A DNA stretch of 64,000 bases from positions 1,424,501 to 1,488,500 of the forward strand of contig JAQPZY010001178.1 in assembly GCA_029931535.1 (NCBI GenBank). The letters run 5' to 3'. The first letter of the stretch is position 1. Each line of letters starts with the position of its first letter. Origin of the DNA: Margaritifera margaritifera. Taxonomy: Eukaryota; Mollusca; Bivalvia; Unionida; Margaritiferidae. Shown one piece after another: positions 10,708 through 20,689 of this stretch. The position numbers were made by a program, and so were the translations under genes. The notes beneath the pieces were generated by a model. It was not told the origin of the DNA, made no database searches, and saw only the letters and a program-made list of their open reading frames with translations.

Positions 10708-10710
<3 letters not shown>
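9605..10710 (-). pseudogene. Polinton-like protein-primed DNA polymerase B, C-terminal half
   Basis: Read on the minus strand from 10710, the relic starts at VELELLTDIDQHLF. It shows motif A (YLDATNPYG, 10502-10528), then GYFFEVDF, a YVVHVRNLLLYL stretch, and the hallmark [14 protein letters not shown] motif B (10004-10045). It ends with NKVSLSPLDTKRWIFRDG and a stop at 9605-9607. These match the PolB of Polintons/adintoviruses as I know the family. There are several in-frame stops and at least one frame shift. Motif C (the YxDTD box) is missing: the sequence jumps from LVAVHS to the KLTKPTG tail at about 9842-9890, an internal deletion. The N-terminal exonuclease half is absent because the match stops at the (TC)n array. 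Confidence 0.82.
9608..9621. other. 14-bp perfect palindrome at tail-to-tail gene ends
   Basis: ATGCGCTAGCGCAT reads the same on both strands. The + strand integrase stop (9614-9616) and the - strand polymerase stop (9605-9607) overlap here by 12 bp, and the palindrome supplies bases to both stops. It may be a remnant of a bidirectional 3' processing or termination site, or simply coincidence. Confidence 0.6.

Positions 10711-10782
<72 letters not shown>
10709..10782. repeat. (TC)37 microsatellite
   Basis: Uninterrupted dinucleotide run. It begins exactly where similarity to DNA polymerase B ends, and AT-rich unrelated sequence follows on the far side, so it marks a rearrangement point. Confidence 0.98.
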
Positions 10783-10784
<2 letters not shown>

Positions 10785-12763
10785 GAACATGTTGGTATTC
10801 GGAATGAAACAAATTAAAACCACATACTAGGCAACAAATCTTTTTTTCAGTCCTCAGTTAGAAGAAAAAAAAAAGAAAATTCGCATTAAGATAAAATCAG
10901 GGATAGTATACAACACATGTTCTTTAGTCTCAGATATAATCAATAAGAAATTGGTAGAAATAAAAACAAAAGTCACTCAGATTCGAATATTTTCAATCAC
11001 AAGACAAACATTGAAAAAAATGAGCGTTAAATGCAGAAATTTGAAAGAAACGATAAGTTTAGCAACGTAATTGCAATTATTAAAAAAAGATCCGCACTTC
11101 TGTAGTATCCGTCTTTATATTAACCATTATGACACAAGATCCACATGATACAGAACGGATAATAAATGCACATACTGCAGCACCGACAGCCACGTTAAGA
11201 GTACATACATTCACACTCTGATGTGTGAGTGTCAATTGAAGAGTGGGTTAAAGAATTAGTCTAAAATTATGTATACTCCACATATGATGAACAACTTTAA
11301 TGACTTCTAGTTTTGCTGCTTTTAAACTCGAACAGAAACTTTTACTTTCTATCTGTCAGTCTTTGGTTTGGCATAAAAAATTATATCTAAAGTTTAAAAT
11401 GTAACGAAGTGAACTGTCATTGGGTAAGCAAACGTCAGTCAGTGTACTAAATCTTGGGTAGCAAAACTTTACAAAATCTTACGTATAATTTATTTCCATA
11501 GGCCTAGAGTCACTGTGTATTTTTGCAGACAGACATAACAAAATATTTTCTTAACAAGTACAAAACACTATGTACGATGCACAAAGTTTATGTACGTAAG
11601 TTCTGCCGTTTTCAAACTTGAACAGCAAATTGTACAACCTTACATTAAAAGAAAGCTTACCTTCACACCAAATTATGATTTACCTTGACAATGTGGCAAA
11701 TTTAATTCTTGTCTCAACAGCTCGCACGCAGCATTTCATTCAGCTAGTTAACCGACATTGGATAAGGTCAATCAGTGTACAAAATTCATGGTAGAACAAA
11801 ATGTAAGTTTGTAAGAAACTAAAGAATTATATCTGCCTCATATAGCATTGACATTGCAACACACTTTCTGTCAATATGTTTATCAAGCGACAATGGGTAG
11901 CAGTTTATTGAAAGAATTAAAATCTAGGACGAAAAAATGAATACAGTATTACAAATTCTAAACACCACTTGGCTTCATACAAGATTTACAACGGATATGT
12001 TTGTGTTTGTATTTGTTCTTCACTCCATCATGTTTAATGTCTAAAAACGGTTATGTTTGTGTGTGCGTGTGAGTATTCCTACCCTTTCCTCTTCCTTCAC
12101 TCCCTGTATTATGAGGGCGGTAGGGGATGGTAGTTTAGCTTACAAGAGGATGATAAGGAAGTTATAATGGTATTGGAGTTTTATTTTATTTGTAAAAGTA
12201 TAATAGAAGAATTATAGGGAGATAGGGAAGTTAGTTTTGTTTATAAGGGCTTTAAATTCTATTGTATACTCCTTTATTTACATCGTACCAAGTGTGGTTA
12301 GTAGATTAGTGGGTGTTGGTCACTCCAAACTGTGAGCTGAGTAATAAATGTAGGGTGGTGGATACTAAATGTGGGGTAACCGGGTGTTGGTCAGTCAAAG
12401 CGTATGTTTAACTTATGGGCATTTAAACATTACACTTCCCCGGGGTTTTCTTGCGGGGAGGATGATTGAATATGCTCAAATATTTAAAAGTTTTTGACGC
12501 ATTTTAAGAAGGTGTTGCATGTATATTAAATTCATGTTAGTGGAAACACGAAAAATCAATGCATGCTACAGTGTTACACAAAAACATCAATCAGTTCCAT
12601 TTTATGTCTCTTTACAAATGTAAATGGATGACTGACGGTCTGCAATAGGAGCAGTATATGTTATATGTTCGATGTGCAATATTTATCCCTGGTAAGCTGG
12701 GTACGTGAGAGTCGCTTAACTCCGGTTTTATGCAATTGAAGATGAATGAAGGTAAGCCGTCCT

Positions 12764-12803
<40 letters not shown>

Positions 12804-13640
12804 AAAGAACATCTTGTCTGCAATTTCTGACAAAAAGAAGTGGAACATAGATTTTTGAAATATTTTTCTTGCCAACTGAGTGGCAAAGAATAGCGGAAAA
12901 TTTGTTAATCCGTGAAGCAAAACAAAAAATATTTGATCGTTCGACAGGGTACCAGTTATTTAAAGGTATACACTTTTCATGTTAGTTTTTGAAGCATATA
13001 TGAGACCGTCCCATTGTCAATATAATAATATTTTTGTTGTCTTCGTTGTTGCAGTGAACACTACACAAACTAGCAACCACTCGCACAGAGACATAAAGTA
13101 TACCCCCCCCCCCAAAAAAACAAAACAACAACAAACAAACACACACACACACACACACACAAATACTGAACATATAATAAGTCCAGGACTGAAATATGAA
13201 TATCTTTGCGCGTGTAATTTATACAGGTTATGGCATCCATATGTAGCAGATGGAAAATATCAAGAAGATTTCTCAGAATAAATATATGTCATCTCCATCT
13301 GGAGCACCTTGACTCTCCTCCGCACTTGAAAAGCTGCCCTCAGCTGCACCATTATCCTCGTGATATCCTAATTCTCTAGTATCCCTTAGTCTGGGTTACA
13401 GTTTTAGTCGGTCCAATACCATTCAGTTTGAATGGCATGCACGTTATCTTGAAGCTTATGTAGGTGTTAGAATTCCTAGCATCCTGAATATTGTTCCGTC
13501 CTGGTTGGTGATTCCGAAGCAAAGCATGAGTTACGATAGAGATACCATTATCCTGTATATTTCTATTGTGTAGTTTCCTCCTATTCTGGGCTTTATCACC
13601 ATTGTGTGACTGCAAGTTCTGTTGCACTAGCAAGACGTCG
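10783..13640. other. non-coding; diverged direct repeat and simple sequence
   Basis: AT-rich with no convincing gene. Two diverged copies of a ~300-bp segment are visible: a block around GCTTTTAAACTCGAACAG at 11320 recurs near 11610, and a block around CAGTCAGTGTACTAAATC at 11437 recurs near 11770. A T37 run lies at 12766-12802 and (AC)n at 13137-13160. Open frames over these are compositional. On the minus strand at 13633-13376 there is an 85-codon frame of unclear status. Confidence 0.5.
12115..12245 (-). repeat. right arm of a diverged inverted repeat
   Basis: Opposite-orientation partner of 1240-1380, sharing ordered blocks such as GGATGGTAGTTT, GAATTATAGGG and GAAGTTAGTTTTGTT. Weak minisatellite-like fragments (GTAGATTAGTGGGTGTTGG) lie just outside at 12296-12400. 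Confidence 0.45.
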
Positions 13641-13845
13641 TAGAGAGTGGGAGGTTGGGATCTACCATTTTTACGTCGCCTCTCCGTTTTATGTCCGAGG
13701 TTGAGAAACTCCCTCTGGGGCTGAGGTTAAAATTTTTTGAAGTGTCAATGGAATCGGCTGGCCCTCCCAGGGCTTCGTTACCACAAGTCACACAAGTGCA
13801 ACGTAACAATAGAAAAATAGCTCCTGAGCTACATACGCCGTTGGC

Positions 13846-14310
13846 TTGGAGGACTCCGTGGCAGACCCCAGGGTACAAAAAGGGAAACGACCGCAAGCCA
13901 TGGAACAATTATCATATCTTTCACACCAATCAGAGGAATATACCCACTTGGATATAAACGCTACTGTTGAGATGTTTGAGGGCAATGAAACCTATTGGCC
14001 AAACAACCTGGCAGAACCAAAGTTTTGCACGCACGATTGGTCTGCTTGGTGGACCACCTGCGTTTTTCGGTACGTTTAAAAAAAGAAGAAGCTATTGTTG
14101 TTCTCTCGCATTTGGGGAAAGGAAAAGAGGTGTTTCTTGTCCCGTGCTGGCAGCGCGAAGTTGACGAGGGGATACTTGGGCATATTGATAAAGACGAAGT
14201 ACTTGAGCTGAAGCAGTGATCTGGCAGATTGTACTTTGTCCTTTACGGTCCGAAGAGCAGAATATTGCTGTGTACTACAAATGGATACGTTATTCTACAG
14301 CTTAAACTGT
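13846..14310 (+). pseudogene. unrecognised decayed reading frame, possible element cargo
   Basis: Two consecutive frames have protein-like composition. One (from 13846) includes HLDINATVEMFEGNETYW. The next (from about 14079) includes EVFLVPCWQREVDEG and HIDKDEVLELKQ, then a TGA at 14217, after which the same frame stays open for another 30 codons. Higher GC and balanced codon use set it apart from the AT-rich surroundings. I do not recognise a family. It lies between the polymerase relic and other decayed frames, so it may be cargo of the Polinton-like element. That link is inference. Confidence 0.35.
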
Positions 14311-15181
14311 TGAATACTTTTAGAAAAAGAAAAAGATAAAGGAAATATAATGATTACAATGTGCACCGATGTTTTCTTGTTGATTACTTTGTGCCTCTGG
14401 TGACACTGACTGTGACAGCTTTGCTTGTGTTTGGGTTTGGAATTTACGCTGCAATGCAGCCCGCAACGTTGACAGTTGCATTGGTAGTTCATGACTTCCA
14501 CTGTTAATCTTCCGGCCATATTGGACGAGGGTGATGGCACGTGAGGCGGCTAGCATTCTTTTAAATTCACTGAAAAGCAAGCAGCCTGTCGTTCCGACAA
14601 ACAAGTGCATAAAATAGGCCGTGTTATATACAACTTTTTGCCACTTTTTGTACTTGTCCATCGCAACGACAGGCATTTTTGTTTATTACTTACCTTATGC
14701 CGTTTAGTCCAGACAGAAATCCATTTCTGTCCCACAGACAGAATATTCTTATATATAAAGTGTCACGAAAGTTTCACTATACCACAGCAATATTTTGTAT
14801 TACACCACTTATGTTGGCGTTTATTCAGCAATATTTTGTGCTATTGGTAAGATCCGGGTGGTTAAACACGATGAATTTTAGCAAACACATATAGAGAGCC
14901 GTTAGAGGTTATAAAGGAAAATGTGTGTATGGGGTACCGTTAGTACCACACATGCGAAAGGCGTGCTAACATTACGACGTTATGACTGCAAGCAGGAAAG
15001 GCGCAAACTGTACTTTGTCATTTGGACGGTTCAAAACACAAAGAATAGGAACACACACAGCTTATGATGAAATCCGAACGAGATTTTTTATGAGCTCTTC
15101 GCAGGTTTTAAATCCTTCGCTATTTACTCGTTTTTGTATATGTTTAATCTTTTTTTTAATTGCCACTTCGTTTATTACAAG

Positions 15182-15514
15182 CTAAGCGTATGCTTCGTAT
15201 GATGCAGCCCGTACTTCATTTTTCATGGTTGTGTATTTGTATAGGATAAACCTGACCTCTTCTTCGGAGATGGCGTTGTCTGTGATTGTGTTCAGCTTTG
15301 GTTCGGTCAAGATGCGGATATCATCGAGCATTTTAGTTTTCATGGATAGTCGGAGGCTGATACAATTTTCAGGTACAGAAATCAGGCCACAGCTTAAAGC
15401 TGTGATTTCGAATGCGATCACGATGGGGGCAGCAATGATTGTTGACAATATTCCAATCCCCGCCACGTCGGTGCCCAGAGACCCAGCCGTCAGAGTGGTG
15501 TGAACACCATTCAC
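15182..15514 (-). pseudogene. unrecognised membrane-protein-like frame
   Basis: A 110-codon frame with no conventional start: the first in-frame candidate is GTG. It opens with a glycine/isoleucine-rich hydrophobic stretch (GIGILSTIIAAPIVIAFEI) followed by a charged helical segment (LRLSMKTKMLDDIRILTEPKL, then EEEVRFILYKY). I have a recollection of similar small proteins encoded by large mobile elements in invertebrate genomes, but cannot name a family. It is one of three - strand frames in a row (16330-15182), suggesting a former gene array. It is probably a single-membrane or pore-like protein. Confidence 0.4.
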
Positions 15515-15625
15515 AGTGTTTACTGAGCACTTTTACTTTTTGTAGAGTGCTCCGATATTCAGCCTCTGCCAGTAGGAAGGTTTCAGCCTCTCTGCTCCTT
15601 TTCAGGGGAACATTTTGTGTGGGTG

Positions 15626-16132
15626 TTAGACTTTTGGAAATATTCGAATTATGATTCCTCTATAAGTAGCGTGATATGAAAGTTTAATTGATGTGTATGT
15701 GTGCAGAAGGGTAGCTCCCCTGCGAACACGCACTTCTAACCTGTCGCCGTGGCTTTCTGGCAAGACGGCAGTAATGTCAAAGAAGGCGTCAGTATGCTTG
15801 ATATCGATAGATCTGGAAATAGCACGGTATTCGACACGCCCGCCAATACGCTCGCCAAGAGTCACACATACCGTGCCCTCTGTCCGCAGGTTCAGCGACA
15901 ATTTGTTTTTGTGACCGATTACTGTGATGCGGCAGAGCGCGTCTTTTCCGAATGTAACTCTGTTTATTTTTCTGCCTGTGAGACGGGTGATAGATAACTC
16001 TATATAACCCAAAGGAAATGCTATCGCCGAGGGCTGTTTGGCAAATACCACGTTGGCATTGTAGTAGTAATCGCGCCCAGAGACTCCCTGGGGGTAGTAC
16101 TTTTGATTCTTGTTCCGACAACGAAATCGCAA
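15626..16132 (-). CDS. unrecognised 168-codon frame, beta-rich
   Basis: The longest intact frame in the 13.8-19.3 kb block. It is rich in alternating hydrophobic/charged residues (GYIELSITRLTGRKINRV, CRITVIGHKNKLSLNLR), as in all-beta proteins such as capsid or attachment proteins. It starts MRFRCRNKNQ and ends IIIRIFPKV. Overlapping frames on the + strand are its shadows. No catalytic motif is visible. A structural role in a Polinton-like element is possible but unproven. Confidence 0.4.
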   Translation of the reverse strand: MRFRCRNKNQKYYPQGVSGRDYYYNANVVFAKQPSAIAFPLGYIELSITRLTGRKINRVTFGKDALCRITVIGHKNKLSLNLRTEGTVCVTLGERIGGRVEYRAISRSIDIKHTDAFFDITAVLPESHGDRLEVRVRRGATLLHTYTSIKLSYHATYRGIIIRIFPKV

Positions 16133-16153
16133 TCAACCTAGCTGCTTGCTGGT

Positions 16154-16330
16154 TTACTTGGAATGCTTTGGGTAGTCGCAGTGTTCGATGTCTATCTGCT
16201 TTGCATCCTCGTTACATCCCAATCTGAACCAGTACGTGTCAACCCCAAAGAGACACAGATACTCTCGCACCAGTGATTTGTATTCATTGTCGATGTCATA
16301 CACGTTTTGTGCGATCTGTCTTTCTAGTCG
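16154..16330 (-). pseudogene. unrecognised short frame upstream of the beta-rich frame
   Basis: A 58-codon minus-strand stretch ending at TAA 16154-16156 with coding character (VYDIDNEYKSLVREYLCLF, GVDTYWFRLGCNEDAKQI). An upstream in-frame stop precedes it. It ends 22 bp before the next frame starts (16132), which fits a compact gene array. Function unknown. Confidence 0.35.
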
Positions 16331-16587
16331 ATCTCAGGATTGGCAGGCGCCACCAATAATTCATGTTCCCTGCCTATGTCTTCTCGCTCCCTCATGGCTT
16401 TGGATTCTCGCCTTTAAGTATAGCGCGAGTTCTAATTTTGAAAGCCGACTTTGAGGCCTTCACAACGGATGGTCTATCCAGAGGCAAACATAGACGACTG
16501 ATCACTGCTGTCATTATGTGCCCGTACAACTTCATTTATACGTTTCAAAGCGTTTCCCACGTTCCGTTACCACGATTCTAATCTCTC

Positions 16588-17440
16588 TCAGTTCTCGTCG
16601 TGCCCACAAGTGGCACATGAGGCATCCACAAGTCTTCTCCAGCCGTGACGGTCTGCTGTTGTCCGTGTCAGATTGATCTGTCTGGGCTAATGTTCTATGG
16701 AGCGTCTCCATGTTTCTTTTGGGCGTCTTCTTCCCAGTTTCCCCTTTGGTGTCCATTTTAGTGTCATCTTGGTCAGGTTGTCTGGATTCATCCTTAAGAC
16801 TTGTACAAGACATCTCCATCTGCTTTTTTATTTACCTTTTCTGATAGAGGCATTGAATTGCACGTTGTCATCATTTCATCAATCCGTGTCATGTTAGGAC
16901 AAACAAATTCTTCATATTCTTCTAAGACACGTGATGTAGAATGAGTCCAGTTTCTTGATGGCTTGCGCGGTTTTCCAGAATTTGGATCCATATATAGTAG
17001 AATGCTTAGTACCTTTGCTGTAGATTCTTAGTTTTGTCCCGAGAGAGTTATTCTGATTTCCATATTCCATGTGGCATAATAAAGATTTGGTTGGCTTTCG
17101 TCAATCTAGATACAACATCTGCTTCATGATCACTATCGGTTGTAACTTTGCGCCAAGGTATGTGAATTCTGTTATCTCCTCTATTTCCTGCTTGTGATGG
17201 TTGTGGTTTGTTTAACTGTGTCGTTTTTCTTGGAAAGCCTAGTTTTTCCTATCTTTATTTTTATACCCATTATGTCGGCTATTGCCGCCAGCCTGTCTGT
17301 CTTTTTCTTTGACGTTTTGATGTCGACTAGAAAAGAGAGCAACATCATCTGTAAAGTCCAAATCTTCCAAGAAGGAGGTTAATTACTATTGAATTCCTTG
17401 ATTTTTTAGTGCTTTTGCAACGAGTTTAATGTGGATAAAA
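16588..17440 (-). mobile_element. non-LTR retrotransposon fragment (RT and C-terminus)
   Basis: Reading the minus strand, LEDLDFTDDVALFS (17331-17378) is the RT catalytic box, normally FADD, here FTDD. It is followed by EFTYLGA, KFWKTAQAIKKLD, CLRRI and a C-terminal tail with GKLGRRRPKETWRRSIE, and stops at 16588. This tail (KRxRGRPKxTWRR) is characteristic of one group of LINE polyproteins; I do not assign a clade. Several frame shifts and stops show it is dead. It separates the two groups of unrecognised element genes. Confidence 0.75.
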
Positions 17441-17487
17441 GTTCGGACTAGCGCCAGAAGAATAGCGCAAACTAACGTCTGGGCACG

Positions 17488-17964
17488 ATGTATAACTACA
17501 GTGTCAACATCAGGTACCAGCCGATCCGTAATGCATGAAATCCCAGCACGTATGCGTTTGACTTTTCAAAGGAGCACAAGGTGTATTACTTTGCACAGAA
17601 CAGCCTGGGCAATGGGGCTCAAAACGGTTTTGTGTATTTCATGCTGGACTAGTCGCAGGGCTTTACCCGAGCCGAAGTACAGCGTCTCAACAATAACGTT
17701 TGGACGTACGTTTTGGCAACCCTGATCACGCACTCAAACACACAACATGTTAGCGGGACCAGAGAAGGCCTCTGATGCACAAGACAGTTTCTTGTAACCG
17801 AAGAAGGTAAGGCAGCCCACGAAGAAGACATCTCCCAATCGATACAAAAGTACCAGGAAATGCTCGGATACGCCAGAAGCTAGCTGGATTTGGAAACGGC
17901 CTCTACATTAGTCGTAGACGGTATTGTGTCAGGGCTTGTAGCCATCTGGTTTCTCCGCTCTTGA
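17488..17964 (+). pseudogene. unrecognised 158-codon gene with four premature stops
   Basis: From ATG 17488 one frame runs to TGA 17962 with four internal stops (TGA 17536, TAG 17650, TGA 17773, TAG 17881) but no indel. The protein character is strong between them: VYYFAQNSLGNGAQNGFVYF, FTRAEVQRLNNNVWTYV, EEDISQSIQKYQEML. It ends in a hydrophobic stretch (VVDGIVSGLVAIWFL), possibly a membrane anchor. All internal stops are one base from a Trp codon. I do not recognise the family. It sits among other decayed element-like frames. Confidence 0.5.
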
Positions 17965-18053
17965 ACGACGAGCACCATGTTCCGTGCTGTCCTTGCTCTC
18001 GCGATGCTGCCTGAGGGTTCTAACGTGAGCGCGAAGAGGAGCAAAGATCGAGA

Positions 18054-18542
18054 CTATAACCGAGATGACAAGCCCAAAAGATGTACGGCAAGCCAGCCAA
18101 CAACGTTGCCAGCTCTTTTCAACAGAAATAATACAATAGTGCCAATAATGTCAGGCAGCCCCGCTAAAGACTTTTCTGCGAGCGTTTTCAGCTTCCCAGT
18201 CAGCCGCTCCAGCTGCTTTGTCACCTAATTTGCGCTTATGGCCTCTAGCCGCAGTTTGTGTTCCTCCTTCAGCTGTCAAATGCGATCTCGCATCTCCTGG
18301 CTAGACGTTTCGTCTTCCGCTTCTGTCAGCTTTCTTTCTTCTACGCTTATTTGGTTATAGACCTCTGCAACCTTCGAGTGGTTATTTACAAGCTGGCCAC
18401 GAGTCCTTTGAAGCGCCGCTTTGAGGCCCATGATCACTCGCATCAGGAGGCTTTCAGGTGCCTTTGCCGTCGCTTCTGTGATTGCCGTATCCTCCGATGC
18501 TAACACAGTGAGCTGGATATATAACATTCCGGTTGTCGACAA
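18054..18542 (-). pseudogene. coiled-coil protein with hydrophobic C-terminus, broken
   Basis: A minus-strand frame begins near MLYIQLTV and runs through a long charged helix likely to form a coiled coil (VAEVYNQISVEERKLTEAED, QLKEEHKLRLEAIS). Two in-frame stops break it. It ends with two hydrophobic segments (GLPDIIGTIVLFLL and VVGWLAVHLLGL) before TAG at 18054-18056. Similar coil-plus-membrane proteins are, to my recollection, common in large invertebrate mobile elements, but I have no family name. It could be a membrane-active or virion-associated protein. It converges with the + strand gene ending at 17964. Confidence 0.5.
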
Positions 18543-18789
18543 TTATGTGGCCTTGGATGCGGTTATCGCTGATCTGCCTGGAGAGGCACGTGGTTTTACT
18601 GTGGATGAATACGACAATATCTAGGGTACGACACCGGGTAATTGCGGTGCCTTTGTCATCAGTCTGTGACCAGGGGGTTGTTAGAATCATGGGTGTAGAG
18701 CTTGTTGCTGGCGGTCTGCCCATGCACGTGTGGTCTGTGCGACACCAATACATACGAAGGAGCTTGGGGCACTAGTTCACAAATCTCGG

Positions 18790-19245
18790 ATAGTGAGGTG
18801 GGTCTCGATTACCTCCTGCACAGTGAACTCGTCGTTTGAGTTCATCTTCCTCTTGCTTGCCACCCAGGCATAGGAGCAGCCAACCATACTGTCTCCTACC
18901 TGCCATTCATCTGTTATGTGCCGAATGTCCTGCACCAAGGTGTTTACACGTATCATCGTTGTCGTTGATAAATGCTATGCGAAGAACAAAGGCAGTGTTT
19001 TCTCTTCTTAATTGCAGCTCGTTCCATGCCAGTTCTTGAACACTGTGCTTTATACCTACTGCAAAGACCTGGTCATCCTGGCAGGTCATCAGGTCATTAT
19101 AAAGCACCATGACACGTGAACGGTCTTAATCAGAGTAGCATCTGAGTTTCCGAAGGAGAATGCGGCGAGGGAAGACCTGGTCAAGAACCACAGCATAGTA
19201 CTGGTGAACATTAGCGTCAGGCATCTTGTCGACGAGATCGTTCTG
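18790..19245 (-). pseudogene. unrecognised decayed frame, minus strand
   Basis: Coding character extends across several frames: DANVHQYYAVVLDQVFPRR, then MVLYNDLMTCQDDQVFAVG, VQELAWNELQLRRENTAFVL and, after a shift, YAWVASKRKMNSNDEFTVQE. It ends near 18790. It reads in the same direction as the coiled-coil relic just downstream (18542-18054), so both could come from one gene row. No motif identifies a function. Confidence 0.4.
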
Positions 19246-19254
19246 GACGGTATC

Positions 19255-19500
19255 ACTAATTTATTCATAAAACACGCAATTACACATGCAAATAGTGATG
19301 TATTATAATATTTTATTCATAAAACACGTAATTAAACATGCAAATGGTGGTGCAGTATAATATTTTTTCATATTAATCATTTTTTCCATACAAGCAGACA
19401 ATCACACATACAAATGGGAGTTGGGTATGATATGTGTTTTATACAAGCATACAATTACACATAGATATGGGGGTAGGGTATTAAATATATTTCTTACAAA
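19255..19500. repeat. ~62-bp tandem repeat, about 4 copies
   Basis: Diverged copies share CATAAAACACG-AATTACACATGCAAAT and then a GT-rich part. The array marks the right edge of the GC-richer element-derived block. Confidence 0.75.
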
Positions 19501-20040
19501 GAATTAACAGCAGACCTAGAACACACAAGCATTATATCACTAACTAAACTGAAGTAACTACACAAAAGCAAATACTGGGATAAACTAAGTAAAGAATTCA
19601 ACTTACAAGTTGAATAGATCCAGGTTTACAAACTGGTAACCTACACTTAGTATAACCGGGTATACCAGCGTCCCTTTGATAACAAAGGTGATCAGTCCGC
19701 CCAGGTCACATAGGTCGGACAGGGTCAGATATGGTTCTCAACTGATTACTCATACCCACTTCACCACCTGCCTCCTTGGTTACTCATTCTTGAGACTTAC
19801 ACAGGTAGGAAAATTCCCATCTGGAACCAGATGTAGAGTGGGTCTCTCTGGTGACACGAGTAGACCCGTTTTTCCAAATCACTCCTTCCCTCCTAATGCA
19901 CACTAGGTAGGGATTTGTGCAGGTATGAGCCAGTTGAGTTCCATGATCCATAGTCATCTACCCGGATCACACCAATACAATGATTTAATACACCTTTTTC
20001 ATTCGTCATATGAGTTGGTTTATAACCACTCACCGTCATA
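19501..20040. other. probable 3' non-coding part of the DIRS-type element
   Basis: No open frame of note. It directly follows, in the element's orientation, the SGNH-hydrolase stop and has higher GC than the flanks. The terminal repeats expected of a tyrosine-recombinase retroelement were not identified. Confidence 0.35.
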
Positions 20041-20560
20041 CTACCAGGAAGGTAGAAAAATTGTGCTTGTGCCATTCAGGAATGTTTCGAAAGCACCTTG
20101 AAGAGTATTTAGGAAAACTTTATTGCCTAAATAGGATAAATGGGTACCATCATAGCGGAAGAGAGCAGATTCACTGAATGTTATAGTTGGATGTCATATT
20201 ATGTAACCACCCAATTGAAGGACAAATGCTCCTATAGCTCTATTTATACGTATCCTGGCTTTGTCAACCAGTTTTGGGTTCTTGACTTCATACCATATTA
20301 CTTTAGTTTGAGGGGTGAGTGCAGTAAGTCTTGGCACTGATAGTTTCATGTCCTCGAGGAGGTCCTTTGAGTTCCTGCTTGTCAAGTCATTAGAGCCCAG
20401 GTGAATCAAAAGGTAATCAGGTGGTGTGCTGAGTGATGAAGCCGTCTCAAATGTCTTGTCAAATTGTCTCCAACACATACATCTATCTCCCTGCCACTGG
20501 ATTATTGCTCCCCTGGCATCCAGTCCAAGATTTTAGTACCAATTTTTTTTTTTATGCTTG
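20041..20560 (-). pseudogene. SGNH/GDSL-type hydrolase of the DIRS-like element
   Basis: Minus-strand reading gives PPDYLLIHLGSNDLTSR with the GxND block, a helical middle (TKVIWYEVKNPKL, INRAIGAF), and ALFRYDGTHLSYLGN with the DGxH block that carries the catalytic His; it ends at TAG 20041-20043. At least one in-frame stop occurs after GGYII. The expected N-terminal nucleophile Ser block lies in degraded sequence near 20480-20560. Some tyrosine-recombinase retroelements carry such a hydrolase downstream of the recombinase; I state this from memory. Its role in the element is unknown. Confidence 0.65.
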
Positions 20561-20689
20561 CCTTCCAGCCCAAAATATATATGATATATATGAAGAGCCA
20601 ACCAGCAAAATATGGGTCTTGCAAGGCTTAAAGTCTTGGTTAGTTTGTATCTCAAACTGAATACAGATGTAATGAACATATGCACTATA

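Noticed and set aside
10603..10817. Frames with RERERE or LSLSLS runs
   Set aside because: Translations of the (TC)37 array. The minus-strand coding relic next to it is polymerase in a different frame.
13376..13633. 85-codon minus-strand frame with capsid-like feel
   Set aside because: Starts with TTG, no motif, and no matching neighbour; too weak to call.
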